From Bettongia penicillata ogilbyi (lineage: Eukaryota > Chordata > Mammalia > Diprotodontia > Potoroidae): a stretch of 64,000 nucleotides of DNA. The stretch is from the NCBI GenBank assembly GCA_023548195.1, contig JAJHZJ010000061.1, forward strand, positions 8,096,105-8,160,104, read 5' to 3'. Positions 11,818-22,689 of the stretch are shown piece by piece; the first letter of the stretch is position 1, and each line of letters opens with the position of its first letter. The notes under the pieces were generated by a model that was not told the origin of the DNA, ran no database searches, and saw nothing but the letters and a program-made list of their open reading frames with translations. Both the position numbers and the translations under genes were made by a program.

Positions 11818-12045
11818 GTGTATACAAAAGGCCAGCCTTAAAATCAATAAAGTCTGAGTTCAAGACCTACCTCTGACATATATTGGCTGTGTGTGCATGG
11901 GCCTTTGGCAAATCAATTAACCTGTTAGTGCCAAGAGAAATCCTACTAAGAATATAAGTTATAGGTAAGTTGTTGGTCTGCTTTAGGCAAGGCAATTTCC
12001 ATCCCAGAAGTTAATGAATACTAGTGAAATTACACTCTTGTAGCC
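11818..12045 (+). mobile_element. tRNA-derived SINE with a non-CORE body
   Basis: The head (gtctgagttcaagacctacc, ttggctgtgtgtgcatggg) is like the other SINE heads. After the 'cctgttagtgcc' point the body differs from MAR1 and MIR: aagaatataagttatagg, then ccagaagttaatgaatact and 'gtgaaattacactct'. This looks like a separate marsupial SINE family, which I cannot name securely. Confidence 0.5.
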
Positions 12046-12085
12046 CCCAGTATTTCCTGGCAAGATATGAAGTTATATAAAGATA

Positions 12086-12152
12086 TAAATGTGTATACAT
12101 ACATATACATACAAATATACGTATATATGTTTATATATATATATATATGTAT
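12086..12152. repeat. TA/TACA-rich simple repeat
   Basis: Imperfect alternating purine-pyrimidine tract of tatacatac and tatatata units. Confidence 0.85.
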
Positions 12153-12352
12153 TTTTTTTAAAGACCAGTCTAGTCTTTAATAAATGTAAATAGTAATTGT
12201 TTCTATTTTGGCCAGAAACCTTGAAGATCTTCCTGTCAGATCTTTTTTTTTTTTTCAAAGAAACCATTCTTTGCCTCATTTCTTATTAAACCTTAAGCAC
12301 TGAATAGACTTTGCCTCAATCAAACTGAGACCCGTTAAAGACCTTAGCTTGA

Positions 12353-12545
12353 AAAGGCCAAGGTTCCCCACTATATCCATCTCCAGTTGTTGTGATTGAT
12401 ATCTGGACCCAGATGACTCCAAAGGAGAAAGTGAGGCTGGTGATTTTGCACAGCCCCTCCTTCACTTAAATCCAGTTCACTTGCATGTCATGCCATCCCC
12501 TCCCTGATATCATGGTCCTCTTCGAGAATGAAGGGCAAACAGCAA
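12353..12545 (+). mobile_element. SINE with RTE-like LINE tail, copy A
   Basis: It contains ggccaaggttccccacta, gagaaagtgaggctggtga and acttaaatccagttcactt, and ends in tggtcctcttcgagaatgaa followed by an ac/ca-rich tail. Copies at 51.33 and 53.87 kb share this order. The last 30 bases resemble the 3' end of the LINE at 19.45-21.83 kb, which suggests mobilisation by that LINE (inference). Confidence 0.65.
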
Positions 12546-12559
12546 TACAGAATCATACT

Positions 12560-12985
12560 ATATTGTTAATATGCTATATATGTGTATATATTCATATATA
12601 TATATATATATATACATATACACCATATGTGTATAAACCTAGATTATGTGTGTGTATATAGGTATTATACCTATAAGCTATATGTATCCATATGCATGTA
12701 TACTATGTATGAGTATATACATGTGTCTTATGTGGAATATACTCATATACTATATGTGCATATGCACATTTATACTGTATGAATAAGTATGCACACATAT
12801 ATTGTATGTATATCTATATATACTTATATGGCATATGTTAATATGCAGATATGCTCTATCTTTGTACTTATACATGAACTATGTGTGGGGGTATATATAT
12901 TGTATTTAAGTATACATATGTGTATGTGTGTATATATTGCATGTGTAAATATATGTTTACATGTATTTATATCTTCTATGTGTTA
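12560..12985. repeat. Long imperfect TA/TG/TATG-rich tract
   Basis: About 425 bp built almost entirely of tatatg, catatg and tgtata words without one fixed unit. It produces tyrosine/isoleucine-rich false ORFs. It is the longest such tract in the window and has a sister tract at 13.75-13.92 kb. Confidence 0.85.
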
Positions 12986-12989
12986 TGGA

Positions 12990-13320
12990 GGAAGGAGACA
13001 AAATCACACACCCCTTCAGATGAATCCTGGAGAATGACTTCAACAAGTTTCCTAGGGTTGGCAGCTTCTAGTGAGCTTCCTCACTGCTCTTGCCTTAATA
13101 TCCTTTACCAAACCCCCTGGCGCTACACCATGAACTTCCTTGACATGTGTGTATAGCACAACAGCCTTGCTACAAGGCATGCTGACTCCATTTTGTTCTA
13201 TATCTGCCATTTTGCTGTAAATAACCCCTAATGAATTGAACACCTGCTACAGTAGCTAGTGTCCTTCAGTGTCTCATTTTCACTTCTTACAGGCACAAAA
13301 AAATTTAGCTGCTAAAGGTA
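12990..13320 (+). mobile_element. Possible solo LTR (endogenous retrovirus relic)
   Basis: It has an 'actccattttg' block (13187), a gtaaataa polyadenylation-like signal (13217) and a downstream ttcagtgtctcattttca region. This order resembles the R/U5 part of some mammalian retroviral LTRs. Ends and target duplication are not clear. No gag, pol or env is visible next to it. Confidence 0.3.
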
Positions 13321-13749
13321 GAGGATTTTCCAGAGTCCTAGGAAAGTTCCCTTCCCTGTCTGCTGATGGGCAGATTTCTCTGATTTAGTGAGACCATCTA
13401 TATTCAGAGGACAACCCTCTTATCTATCTCTTACTGCTAAGAATATACAATTTTCTCCAACAAGTATACTATTCTTTCTGTAAAACCTGTGTTTTATGGA
13501 TAGATATCTTTATTTCACATAATATTATTTTAAATAACGTTTAGCTTATGAATGTTGCCCTAAAAAAATTGCATTTAAGGTAACTCTTATGTCAGGCTCA
13601 TTGCAGATGCTATCCACCTTGCTATCCTCCTGGTTAAATAAAATGGCTATTTGCTGCATTCTCAATTGACTCCTTAATATTATTATCCAACCCTGACCTC
13701 AAGAAGCTGCACAAGTGAGTAATGATGCTCTTAGGTCTCTCCCAAATTC

Positions 13750-13922
13750 CACTACAATATACATACTATACCTGTGAGTATACATATATACATATATACT
13801 ATCTGTGTACATATAGATATAGCCTATATACATGGTATATGTATATGTATACATATAAAGTATGTGTGAATATATATATATATACTACATATGTGTCTAT
13901 ATACCTACTTAGTATTTGTTAT
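13750..13922. repeat. TA/TG-rich tract adjoining a BovB element
   Basis: Same word composition as 12560-12985; it stops abruptly where BovB-like coding sequence begins. Confidence 0.8.
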
Positions 13923-15152
13923 ATTCAAATTACCAAACAACAGCACTCATTTCACACACCAGCAAGGTTATGCTTAAGATTCTGCAAGCTAGGCTTCCGC
14001 TCTATGTGAACTGAGAATTACCAGATGAGCAGGGTGATTTTCAAAGAGGCAGAGGAGCTAGAGACCAAATTGTCAACATTTGCTGGATTATGGAGAAAGC
14101 AGGGAAGTTCCAGAAAAACATCTATGTCTGCTTCGTTGACTACACTAAAACCCCTTTGACTGTGTGGATCACAACACAATGTGACAAGCCTCAAAAAGAT
14201 GGGAGTACCAGATCATCTTACTTGTCCCCTGAAAAAGCTATACTCGGGTCAAGAAGAAATAGTTAGAACCAAAGATGGAATAATTGATTGGTTTAAGATT
14301 GGAAAACAAGTACAACAAGGTTATATATTGTCACCTTATTTATTTAACTTAGAGGCAGAGTACATCATGCAAAATGTCAGGCTGGATGAATCAAAAGCCA
14401 GAACCAGATGATACCACTCTGATGGCAGAAAGTGAAAGAGAACTAAGAAGCCTCTTGATGAGAGTGAAAGAGGGGAGTGTAAAAGCTGGCTTGAAGCTTA
14501 ACATTTTAAAAAGTAAGATCTTGGCAACTGGTCCCCTCACTTCCTGGCAAACAGGGGAAAAAAATGGAAGCAGTGTCAGATTTTATATTCTTGGGCTCAA
14601 AGATCACTGCAGATGGCAACTGCAGTCATGAAATTAAAAGATGTTTGCTCCTTGGAAGGAAAAGTATGGCAATTCTGGACAGCATACTAAAAAGCAGAGA
14701 TATCACCTTCCTGCAAAGCATATATAGTCATGTATCATCAAAGCTATGGTTTTCCCAGTAGCAATATACGGCTATGATAGCTGGACTATAACGAAAGCTT
14801 AGTGCTACAGAACTGACAATTTCAGATTGCGATGCTAGGGAAGACTTTTTAGAGTTCCTTGAACAGAAAAAAGATCAAGTCAATCAATACTTAAAAGGAA
14901 TTAATTCAGACTATTCACTGGAAGGTCAAATACTGAAGCTGATGTTTAAAAACTTTGGCCAGATAATGAAAAGATGGGACTCACTGGAAAAGACACTGAT
15001 GTTGGGAAAGATTGAAGGCAAAGGAAAAGAGAATGGCAGAAGATGAGATGGATAGAAAATGCCATGAAAGTAACGAACATGAGCTTGGACAGTCTTTGAG
15101 AGATAGAGATTAGAAGAACCTGATATGCTGTGGTCCATGGGATCACAAAGAC
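13923..15152 (+). mobile_element. BovB/RTE LINE fragment, 5'-truncated
   Basis: A reverse-transcriptase relic of the RTE clade. In order: an NIRW-like segment before 14100 (frameshifted), MGVPDHLTCPLKKLYSGQ (14200), the RT motif QQGYILSPYLF (14315), a catalytic DD at 14407-14412 within DDTTLMAES (the two residues before it are changed and about 15 residues upstream are deleted), SDFIFLGSKITADG (14578), KSRDIT (14690), and a decayed C-terminal part to 15140. It ends in a bovine BovB-like 'gggatcacaaagaca' and runs into a TG microsatellite. Several frameshifts make it dead. BovB-type elements are known in ruminants, squamates and marsupials, and supply the tail used by MAR1 SINEs. Confidence 0.85.
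14181..14761 (+). pseudogene. RT-domain remnant of the BovB/RTE element
   Basis: Three overlapping open pieces (14181-14411, 14374-14631, 14564-14761) together cover the palm and thumb part of an RTE reverse transcriptase. They sit in different frames, so at least two indels separate them. The enzyme would copy element RNA at the insertion site; no complete polypeptide can be made here, and the endonuclease domain is missing by 5' truncation. Confidence 0.8.
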
Positions 15153-15328
15153 ATGTGTGTGTATGTGTGTGTCTGAGACACACACATACACATACACACA
15201 CACATATATATATAATATCTGTACATATACACTTTGTGTATATACATGTAAACACATCTGTGATACATGTATTAGTATATGTACTATATATGCATATATA
15301 TACATATATATATAATGTATTTATGTGT
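15153..15328. repeat. TG/CA then TA-rich microsatellite at the BovB 3' end
   Basis: A (TG)n block turns into (CA)n around gtctgagacacaca near 15170, then into TA-rich words. The TG-to-CA switch forms a short inverted repeat that could fold back. It likely grew from the element's own 3' tail. Confidence 0.85.
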
Positions 15329-15467
15329 TTGAAATAGTTTATTAACTTTTAAGCCTAATCCTCCCTCTTTCCTACTACAGGAACAGAGGGGGCCTCTTTA
15401 ACCCTCCAAAGGGAGACCCAGGTCATCACTCAGAATTTTAAGTGAACTCCCTTGTCCTTCATCCTAC

Positions 15468-15682
15468 ACAGACAGTGTTGTGTAGTAGCAACATTTTCAC
15501 ACTGGGATTTAGAAGAACTGGATTTGAATCTTGGCTCCAAAACTATCACATAGCTATGGATAAATTATTTAACCTCCCTGAGACTCATTTTCCTTTCTGC
15601 TAAGACAGGAATAATAGTACTTTAATTACTAGTACTTCCCAGAATTGTTTTGAAGAAAGTGTGAATCACCATATAAATGAAT
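15468..15682 (+). mobile_element. MIR/THER1-like CORE-SINE
   Basis: The order of head (tggatttgaatcttggctc), CORE (ctgagactcattttccttt) and L2-type tail (gtgtgaatcaccatataaat) matches MIR. Old and diverged. Confidence 0.65.
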
Positions 15683-15687
15683 TATCT

Positions 15688-15935
15688 GAGAGGCATCATA
15701 GAGTAGTGGGAAGAGCACCAGGCATGGAGTCAGAAAAGTCTAGGTTCAAATCCCAACTCACATAGCTGTGTGACTGAGATAGACACTAACATCTCTGAAC
15801 CCAAGTTTACTAATTTGTAAAATGGGAGTAAATAACACCTCCCTCAGAAAGGTTATCATAAGGATTAAATGAGTAATTGCATATAAAGGGCTTTATAAAT
15901 TTGAAAACTTTATGTATAAATTTGAGCTATGATCA
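15688..15935 (+). mobile_element. MIR/THER1-like CORE-SINE
   Basis: A clear head (gagtagtgggaagagcacca; gttcaaatcccaact), CORE (aatttgtaaaatgggagtaa) and tail (aggattaaatgagtaattg). It lies immediately downstream of another MIR in the same orientation. Confidence 0.75.
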
Positions 15936-18219
15936 CAGATACCTAAGGTATCAATGGTCCTTCAGTGTGGAGTCTTCAGAGGGTAATTTCAAAGACTTTC
16001 TGGTCTGATAAGCACCCAGGAAAAAACATCATAGTTGTCAATGACTGTCCTATGCCTTGGTCCCTAGCAAAATTCCCAGGAGGAATGGCTCCTGTTGGTC
16101 CTCACTGGACCACCTCCCAGTGTGATTAGGGATGCCCTTCTTCCCCTGAGCTAGCTTTCTTTGTGCTCCCTCCTCAGGAGGCTATGTTCCAAACATCTAG
16201 GAAAAGCTCTTGCCTATCTGGGGGGATGTTACACTAAGAAGTTCATGAACAAATGGTCAATAAGAGATACCATCCTTGGAGCTAAATCATGGGCCAATGC
16301 CGGATCACTGGTTTTCTAGATCCTTTCTTTAAGGATCCCTGTATCTGCCAAATGGAGGCCGTGCTACATCTCATGATCCCTTTACTCCCTTACTCCAGCC
16401 TCTTAGATTCCTGCTCACCACCCCAAGAAGTGTCTGTTATGTGACAAAATAATATTTTTCACTAAATTAATCTTGACCTTAAGACCAAGGCTGAAATTGC
16501 AACATTAGCACATAGATGGCTTTACAGCTCAGGCCAGATCTTCGTATTAAATTCCCTACCCCAAGCCGTTCTTTGATTACCTGTACCTAGCCCAATATTC
16601 AAGCAAATGAAACTGTATATTAGAGCCATGGTACATTTTACATGACCCGAGGCAGCCATATGTTGGAAGATTGGTAGGACTATGGAGGAAGCCTGCCAAT
16701 TTAGACCCATTACTTATGATGCTGAATTCCTCCAGCGCAGGTACTTCCCCTGCTGTGAGGTACCTAATAGGTATTTCTGCTGAAGTCAGGGAAATGATGC
16801 AAATGGCCCATTAGAAAAGAGGCCTTACATTCCAGCCTCTGGCTCAACCCACCCCCTCCCCCCCACCTCTCTGGTCCTTGTCAGTTCTAATGACAAAACC
16901 AATTCTTTAGGAGGGGTCTCTTGGAAGCTTTGTTCATTGGGAGGGGGAGAACAAAAAGGGGGCCACTCTCTAGAAATGTCAAACCGATGCAAACCCTTCC
17001 CTGACTTCTGCTGCTTCTGTCAGGAACAGCAGGGAGTGGTGAGACAGTGTCAAGGTATTGGTTGCTCTTGTATGAGCATTGCTGAAGCGCAGGTGAGCCA
17101 GGCAGCTGCCAAAGTGTGTCTGTGAGGCTCTTCGGGCATCCTGACATGCCCGTGAGGATGGCTGCTCACCAGTTCCTGGCCCTGTCTCTCTGTGTTTCTG
17201 CTCCAGGGATCCAGGAAAAGAACTGCCAGGTGGTCCCTGGTCCTGGAGAAGGATGTCTGCATGAACTCCTCAACCCTACTCAATGCTCTGGGCTCCAGGA
17301 CATTGGGGCTGGGCTGTTTTCCTCCATGAGACTCAAGGAGCACAGGGGTTAAAACTTCTTAAAAGCAGTCTGCCACTGTGACACCTTGGAGAAAAGAAAG
17401 ACAGAAAATCCCCAGCAACAGTGATATGGTCCAGTTCCCCGATCAGCCCAGCCCCTGCCTTTGGTGTGTCAGGAAGAGCATGTCCTGTAACTCCTGCCTG
17501 ACTTCCCCAGCCTGACACGAGGCAGAGCAAATGAAGCCCTGTTCAGACTTTCTGACAGCTCCATGCTGCGCACCAGATCCTCAAGGCCAGGCTATAAAGA
17601 GACCTAAGTGAACAGACCCAGATATGTTTGTATGAAAGAGGAGTGAGGCTCTTCTTCAATGGAAGGGCAGGAAACAGTAGGGTCACTGATTCTGTTGCCA
17701 TAACCAGCCTTAGATGACACTTTTCCTTTTCAGGAATCCTATCCCCACTCTCCATGCAAAATTAAATGATGCCCCCAGCCTCCATGCCCAAGAAGTACAG
17801 TGTGTTCTCTGTGAATAAGGAAGCCACCCTGGTCAGCTTGCTTTACTTTTCTTTAGACACCTTCTTTCTGTCACATGTCTTTTGGCAATGTCAATTCAAT
17901 GTAAATGCCTATTACTTGCAGGGTACTATTACTAAACTCTAAGGACACACAGATTTTAAAAATGATTCATTCCATCATTTGTTCCTGTCTTAAAGTAGTC
18001 CTGTAATCTAGTAAATTCATTCATACCCCTCACCCTGGCAGGAGAGGGATTTGGCCCTTTTTAGTCATTTCCACAAAAAGATATAATCAAGACAAAGGTT
18101 CTAGTTATTGGCTAAATTTAGATTTTTTTGGAGGGTTTTATGTGATCATTTAAATTATCCATGTTGCCTAAGGATTGTCTAAGGATTCAAGGTCAAAGTG
18201 GGTAAATAGGATAGGATGT
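15936..18219. other. Low-repeat island, no gene recognised
   Basis: This 2.3 kb is less repetitive and, between 16.8 and 17.7 kb, somewhat GC-richer than its surroundings. The overlapping ORFs at 16887-17352 show no domain I know, and I see no convincing chain of splice sites. It could hold a conserved non-coding element or an unrecognised exon. Confidence 0.4.
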
Positions 18220-18735
18220 TTCTTATGTGGATTATAATTTGTCATTTATTAATATTATTGGAACCTAACTTTATGTGAATAGTGATTATTTGAATCCAGA
18301 ATGTCACCCTGATCTCAGTAACTCTCCAGGAATACCAGAGATGAATACAAAGAGTTTGGGGTTCCCCAGGTCCTGGATCTACCCAAAGCACTCTGGTTTT
18401 GGATCCCCATACTCAGGTCTTGTTTTGGTTCCACCCAAGCTTATATTTTGAATTTCCTCATGTTTCGATTTCACCCAAATTTTATTGAATTTTTATATTT
18501 ACTAATGTCCATCTCAATCTGCCTTGATTTCAAGTGACCCTCTTGGCAAAACTGCTTAACTGTGTTAGTTTGGGTTCCCTTATCTAAATTCTAGCTGATA
18601 TAAATAATATAATATAAATAAAATCAAATGGGAGTCACTCTTCCTTTCCAGCTTACTCTCTTCTACCAAACAACCCAATAAATTTTCTAAAACTATTTCA
18701 GATTTTTAGGTTTGTTCTCACAAACAATGCATGGC
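18220..18735 (+). mobile_element. LTR-like dispersed repeat, copy P
   Basis: It ends with an AATAAA-type signal (cccaataaattttct at 18670), then aaactatttcaga and ggtttgttctca. A TATA-like AT block lies near 18600. It aligns in order with 23470-23930: shared blocks include tttatgtg at 18273/23512, ttatatttac or ttatacttac at 18496/23680, and the polyadenylation region. The copies are strongly diverged. A solo LTR of an endogenous retrovirus is the best reading. Confidence 0.5.
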
Positions 18736-18883
18736 ATGTCTTTAATGCTAGGCATTCTTAGAAGTTTACTGTCTCAGACTCCTTGAGTAGTCTGATGAAG
18801 TCTATGGACTCATAATAATATTCTCAAATGAATAAAATAAAACACACAGGATTTTAAGTAAAGCTAAATTATATTGTAAAACA

Positions 18884-18885
18884 GA

Positions 18886-18916
<31 letters not shown>

Positions 18917-18930
18917 AGTAAGTGTATATA

Positions 18931-18967
<37 letters not shown>

Positions 18968-18970
18968 GAT
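18884..18970. repeat. (TA)n then (TG)n microsatellite
   Basis: About 12 TA units, a short interruption, a second TA block, then about 14 TG units. Confidence 0.95.
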
Positions 18971-19536
18971 GTGTATGACCAAATTTTTATACCCTGTGTG
19001 AAGAATCTTAGCATTTAAGACTAACCTGAACTGAGATTTTAGAATTTAAATGGGAGAGGATGTAGATATCTTTAAAAAGCAAGTTTAATATATTTAAATG
19101 AAGATTTAATTTTTAACATTTAATTTACACGCAACCTACCCTGCCACCTTATGCATACCTCTACCTTCTTTCAACCCTTACCCCAACCTCACATATACAA
19201 CTCTTACTCTGGGGACAATAATCAAATCCATTTTAACATTGCTTCTGGAAAGGGTAAACTTTGCTCTATCTTCTCTTTTCTGTGATTCCTCAGACCTTCC
19301 TTTCTCTGGCCAACATTCCCAGATGTATATTGTTCCCCACATTAAAATGTATACTCATTGAAGGCAAGAACTGTCTTTCTTCTGTATTTTTATCCCTAAT
19401 ATAGTAAATTATACTATAACATGTTTCAAAAACACAAATTTATTCTAACGCAATTGATATACAGTCATTGCTGCAGACTTGGAGGGAAAGTTGAACCAAC
19501 AGTGGAGCAGAAAAGAAGTGGGCAACTCACAGAGAT

Positions 19537-21766
19537 TTGGTATATAGCATTGCATTTGCTCATCTGAGTCAGAACATTCGCAAACACCAAGACTGGTGTG
19601 ATGAAAATAATGGGGAAATTCAGAAGCTACTAAATGAAAAACAAGAACTCCACAGGATTTACCAGCAGGATAGTTCATCCACCTCTAAGAAGGTAGTATT
19701 TAATTCAATCAAAAACAAAATATAAGCAAAGCTGAGAGAGATGCAGGATTCCTGGCTCAGTACAAAGGCAGATGAAGTTCAGTTTTATGCTGATAGTAAC
19801 AATCCAAAGCACTTTTATGATTCCCTGAAGGCTATTTATGGACCAAAAACCTATGGTGCATCACAACTACTCAGTACTGATGAAGCCACATTGATTAGTG
19901 ATGAGGACATGATCCTAGAGAGATGGGCTGAATACTTCCACAGTGTTTTCAACAGACCATCATCAATCAATGCCAAGGCCATTGACAGTTTACCTCAGGT
20001 TGAAGTCAATCCCTCCTTAGCTGAACCTCCAAGTGAAGAAGAGGTTTTGAGGGCCATTAGGCTCCTTTCATGTGGCAAAGCCTCTGGTGCTGATTCTATT
20101 CCTAATGAGATTTACAAGGCAAGGGGAACATTGCTCATACAAAAGCTGACTAAAATTTTCCAGGTTATATGGCAAGAGGAGGTTATCCCCCAGGAGGTCA
20201 AGGATACTTCCATTGTCCATCTCTATAACGGTAAAGGGAATAGATTGTCCTGTGACAATCACAAGGGGAATCTCTGTCTTAGTCATTGCTGGTAAAATTC
20301 TTGCTAGAGTCCTCTTTAATAGGGTGATCCTTCACCTGGAAGATGATCATATACCTGAGAGACAGTGTGGCTTCAGAAAGGGCCAAGCAACCATTGATAT
20401 GGTGCTTGCTGCCTGACAACTCCAGGAGAAATGCCAGGAGCAGAACAGACGTCTGTAAACAACATTTGTAGATCTGACAAAGGCTTTTGATACTGTTAGT
20501 CATGAGCGCTTATGGAAAATTATGTCAAAATTTGGTTGCCCAGAGAAGTTCATCAATATTGCATGTCAATTTCATGATGGCATGTTTGCCTGGGTTCTGG
20601 ATAATGGACAAAGCTCTCATGCCTTCCCAGTCACCAATGGAGTGAAATAGGGCTGTGTTCTTGCTCCCATGCTTTTTAGCATGATGTTTTCAGCCATGTT
20701 GACAAATGCTTTCAATGAGGATGAACACGGCATCAAGGTCAATTACCATACTGATGGTAAATTCTTCAATTTGAAAAGGTTACAAGCCAAGACCAAAGTG
20801 GAGGGAGTGTTGGTGCATGATTTTCTGTTTGCAGATGATTGTGCATTCAATGCAACCACTGAAGCTGAGATGCAACAAAATATGGATCAATTCTCTGCTG
20901 CCTGTGCTAATTTTGGCCTAATAATTAACACCAAAAAAAAAAAACACAGTTGTTCCATCAGCCACCACCACACCATCCATATGTGGAACCATTGGTTACA
21001 ACAAATAGAGAAGTTTTGAATGCTGTGGATAAGTTCACTTACCTTGATAGTGTACTTTCCAAGGATGTACACATTGACAATGAGGTTGATGCACACATTG
21101 CCAGAGCTAGCTCAGTGTTTGGGAGGCTCTGAAGAAAGGTTTAGGAGAGAAGAGGTATTAGACTGACTACCAAATTGAAGGTCTATGGAGTCGTTGTGCT
21201 GAACTCATTGTCATATGCCTGTGAAACATGAACAGTCTACCAGTGCCATGCCAGGAAACTGAATCACTTCCATTTGAATTGTCTTAGGAAGAGTCTGAGG
21301 ATCACCTGGCAGGAAAGCAGACACTGAGATCCTTGCTCAAGCTGAACTGCCAAGTATTCAAACTCTGCTTCAGAGAGCGCAACTTCGATGGGCTGGCCAC
21401 TTTGTTCTAATGCCAAATGTATGCTTGCCAAAAAGGCTATTTTATGGAGAACTTGTGTGGGGCAAGAGATCACATGGTGGCCAGAAGAAGCAATACAAGG
21501 ACATTCTCAAGGTCTCTCTCAAGAACTTTGGATTAGTCTGTGCAACATGGGAGACACTGGCATAGGACTGCTCAGTATGGTGTGCCCACATAAGAAAAGG
21601 TCCTGTGCTCTTTGAGCAAAGCAGAATTGATAAAGCACAAAATAAACGCAGGATGCGCAAATTTGGGATATCCACCTCAAATATTCATGCAGACTATCTG
21701 TGCCCAACCGGTGGTAGAGCATTCCGAGCTCATATTGGTCTGATCAGCCACAGTCGGACACACTGA
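19537..21766 (+). pseudogene. Disrupted reverse transcriptase ORF of the RTE-like LINE
   Basis: The longest intact piece is 19741-20295 (184 codons, the linker and fingers part). A frame change near 20215 leads into 20213-20416, which ends at a stop replacing Arg in an AARQLQEKC-like context. The palm continues with FVDLTKAFDTVSHERLWKIM. TAG at 20648-20650 replaces the Gln of the QGC motif (VK-stop-GCVLAP). The catalytic FADD is kept. A poly-A expansion near 20932 shifts the frame after INTKK. The C-terminus carries SHSRTH and ends at 21766. The protein would copy element RNA during target-primed integration, but this copy cannot encode it. Confidence 0.8.
21701..21766 (+). other. C2H2 zinc-finger remnant at the LINE C-terminus
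   Basis: In the frame ending at TGA 21764-21766 the segment reads CPTGGRAFRAHIGLISHSRT, followed by H. The spacing is C-x2-(G)-x12-H-x3-H, exactly a C2H2 finger with the second Cys changed to Gly (a TGT/TGC-to-GGT change). A zinc finger there may help bind RNA or target DNA; that role is inference. Confidence 0.7.
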
Positions 21767-21830
21767 AACTTCACTTTACAATGGTCACGTCATTTTGTTC
21801 CTCTTTGAAGATGAAGGACCACAACCACTA

Positions 21831-22561
21831 CCTAATACATTAATCCCATTGAAATAAATTCATGTTTTTGCAACACATGTTATAAAAGAACTGAATGTAT
21901 CATTTCGAGCATAACTCAAATACTGAGAGTTTTCTTCTTTCCTATTTCATTCACAAGATAGCAAGAATGTAGAAAACCGCACTACTTCACAAGAACTCGT
22001 AAGCTGCAGCTCAGGAGATGAAACCCTTCCAATGCCCACTTCCACAATCAAACATCTGGTATTTGCGAGGTGAAGTACTATATTTATTGTTTATCCCCTA
22101 GTGCCCTAGGAGCTAAAAGCAAAGAATTGCCTTTACCCCTCCCTTTCCCCAGAGTTGTAGGACTATCCAACTTACTCACACACAACTTGGAACAAAAGAC
22201 CAAGAAGCAACCTGAGGCTGTGAAAGTGGACACAATTTGTTGTGAGTACTCATGTACTTCTTAACCTTTTAACTTGCCTAAAGCTGTGCTTTTCTTTTTT
22301 ATTAGGTTCCTATATAATTTGTTTATTAGGTTCCTATGTATAATACGTTCCTGACCATGTTTTTGAGCATTGCACCCCCAGTCCCGTTTCTCCCATGTGT
22401 TCTGTAGTTTTTATTGCATGATTTGATATAGCTTGGTAGTTTGGGGAATGGATATGTCCCATTATAGCAGAACTGTCTATACCTAGCAGGGTGACTACTA
22501 TACAGGAGATGCTTAAAAAGCGCTTAATCATTCATTCAAAGTAATTTTGCCTTTGCTCAGT
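21831..22561. other. Unassigned sequence
   Basis: No gene or secure repeat. A decayed L2-like end (agcgcttaatcattcattca near 22520) is possible. Confidence 0.35.
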
Positions 22562-22599
22562 GGCAGTAGGGAGCCACTGAAGACTTTTTTTACATTAAA

Positions 22600-22675
22600 G
22601 TTGTTGTTCAATCTTTTCAGCCATGTCTGACTCCCCATGACCCCATCCGGGGTTTTTTAGCAAAGATAATGGAGT
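22600..22675 (-). mobile_element. MAR1-like SINE fragment, antisense (3' end only)
   Basis: Shows the BovB/RTE-type tail in reverse (ttttcagccatgtctgactc; gaccccatccggggttt). It is truncated where an LTR-like sequence begins. Confidence 0.7.
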
Positions 22676-22689
22676 TGATGAGGGCTAGA

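Larger units (their letters stand above)
19445..21830 (+). mobile_element. RTE-like LINE relic with C-terminal zinc-finger remnant
   Basis: A 2.4-kb, 5'-truncated non-LTR retrotransposon. Order of blocks: HQDWCDENNGEIQ (19585), KADEVQFYADSNNPKHFYDS (19770), RWAEYFHSVFNRPSSI (19922), GKASGADSIPNEIYK (20077), QCGFRKGQATIDMV (20366), motif A DLTKAFDT (20470), motif FADD (20828-20839), YLDSVLSK (21040), the thumb/C-terminal part, and a final C2H2-like segment at 21701-21763 followed by TGA. The 3' tail reads cctctttgaagatgaagga. Frameshifts and stops are numerous. The sequence differs from the BovB fragment at 14 kb, so it is a second lineage; RTE or RTE-X clade is my best placement. Confidence 0.8.

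Noticed and set aside
12582..13156. Tyr/Ile-rich ORFs
   Set aside because: Translation of TA/TG-rich simple repeats; no coding signal.
17050..17352. Overlapping ORFs on both strands as a possible exon
   Set aside because: No domain and no credible splice pair seen; kept as an unassigned GC-richer stretch.
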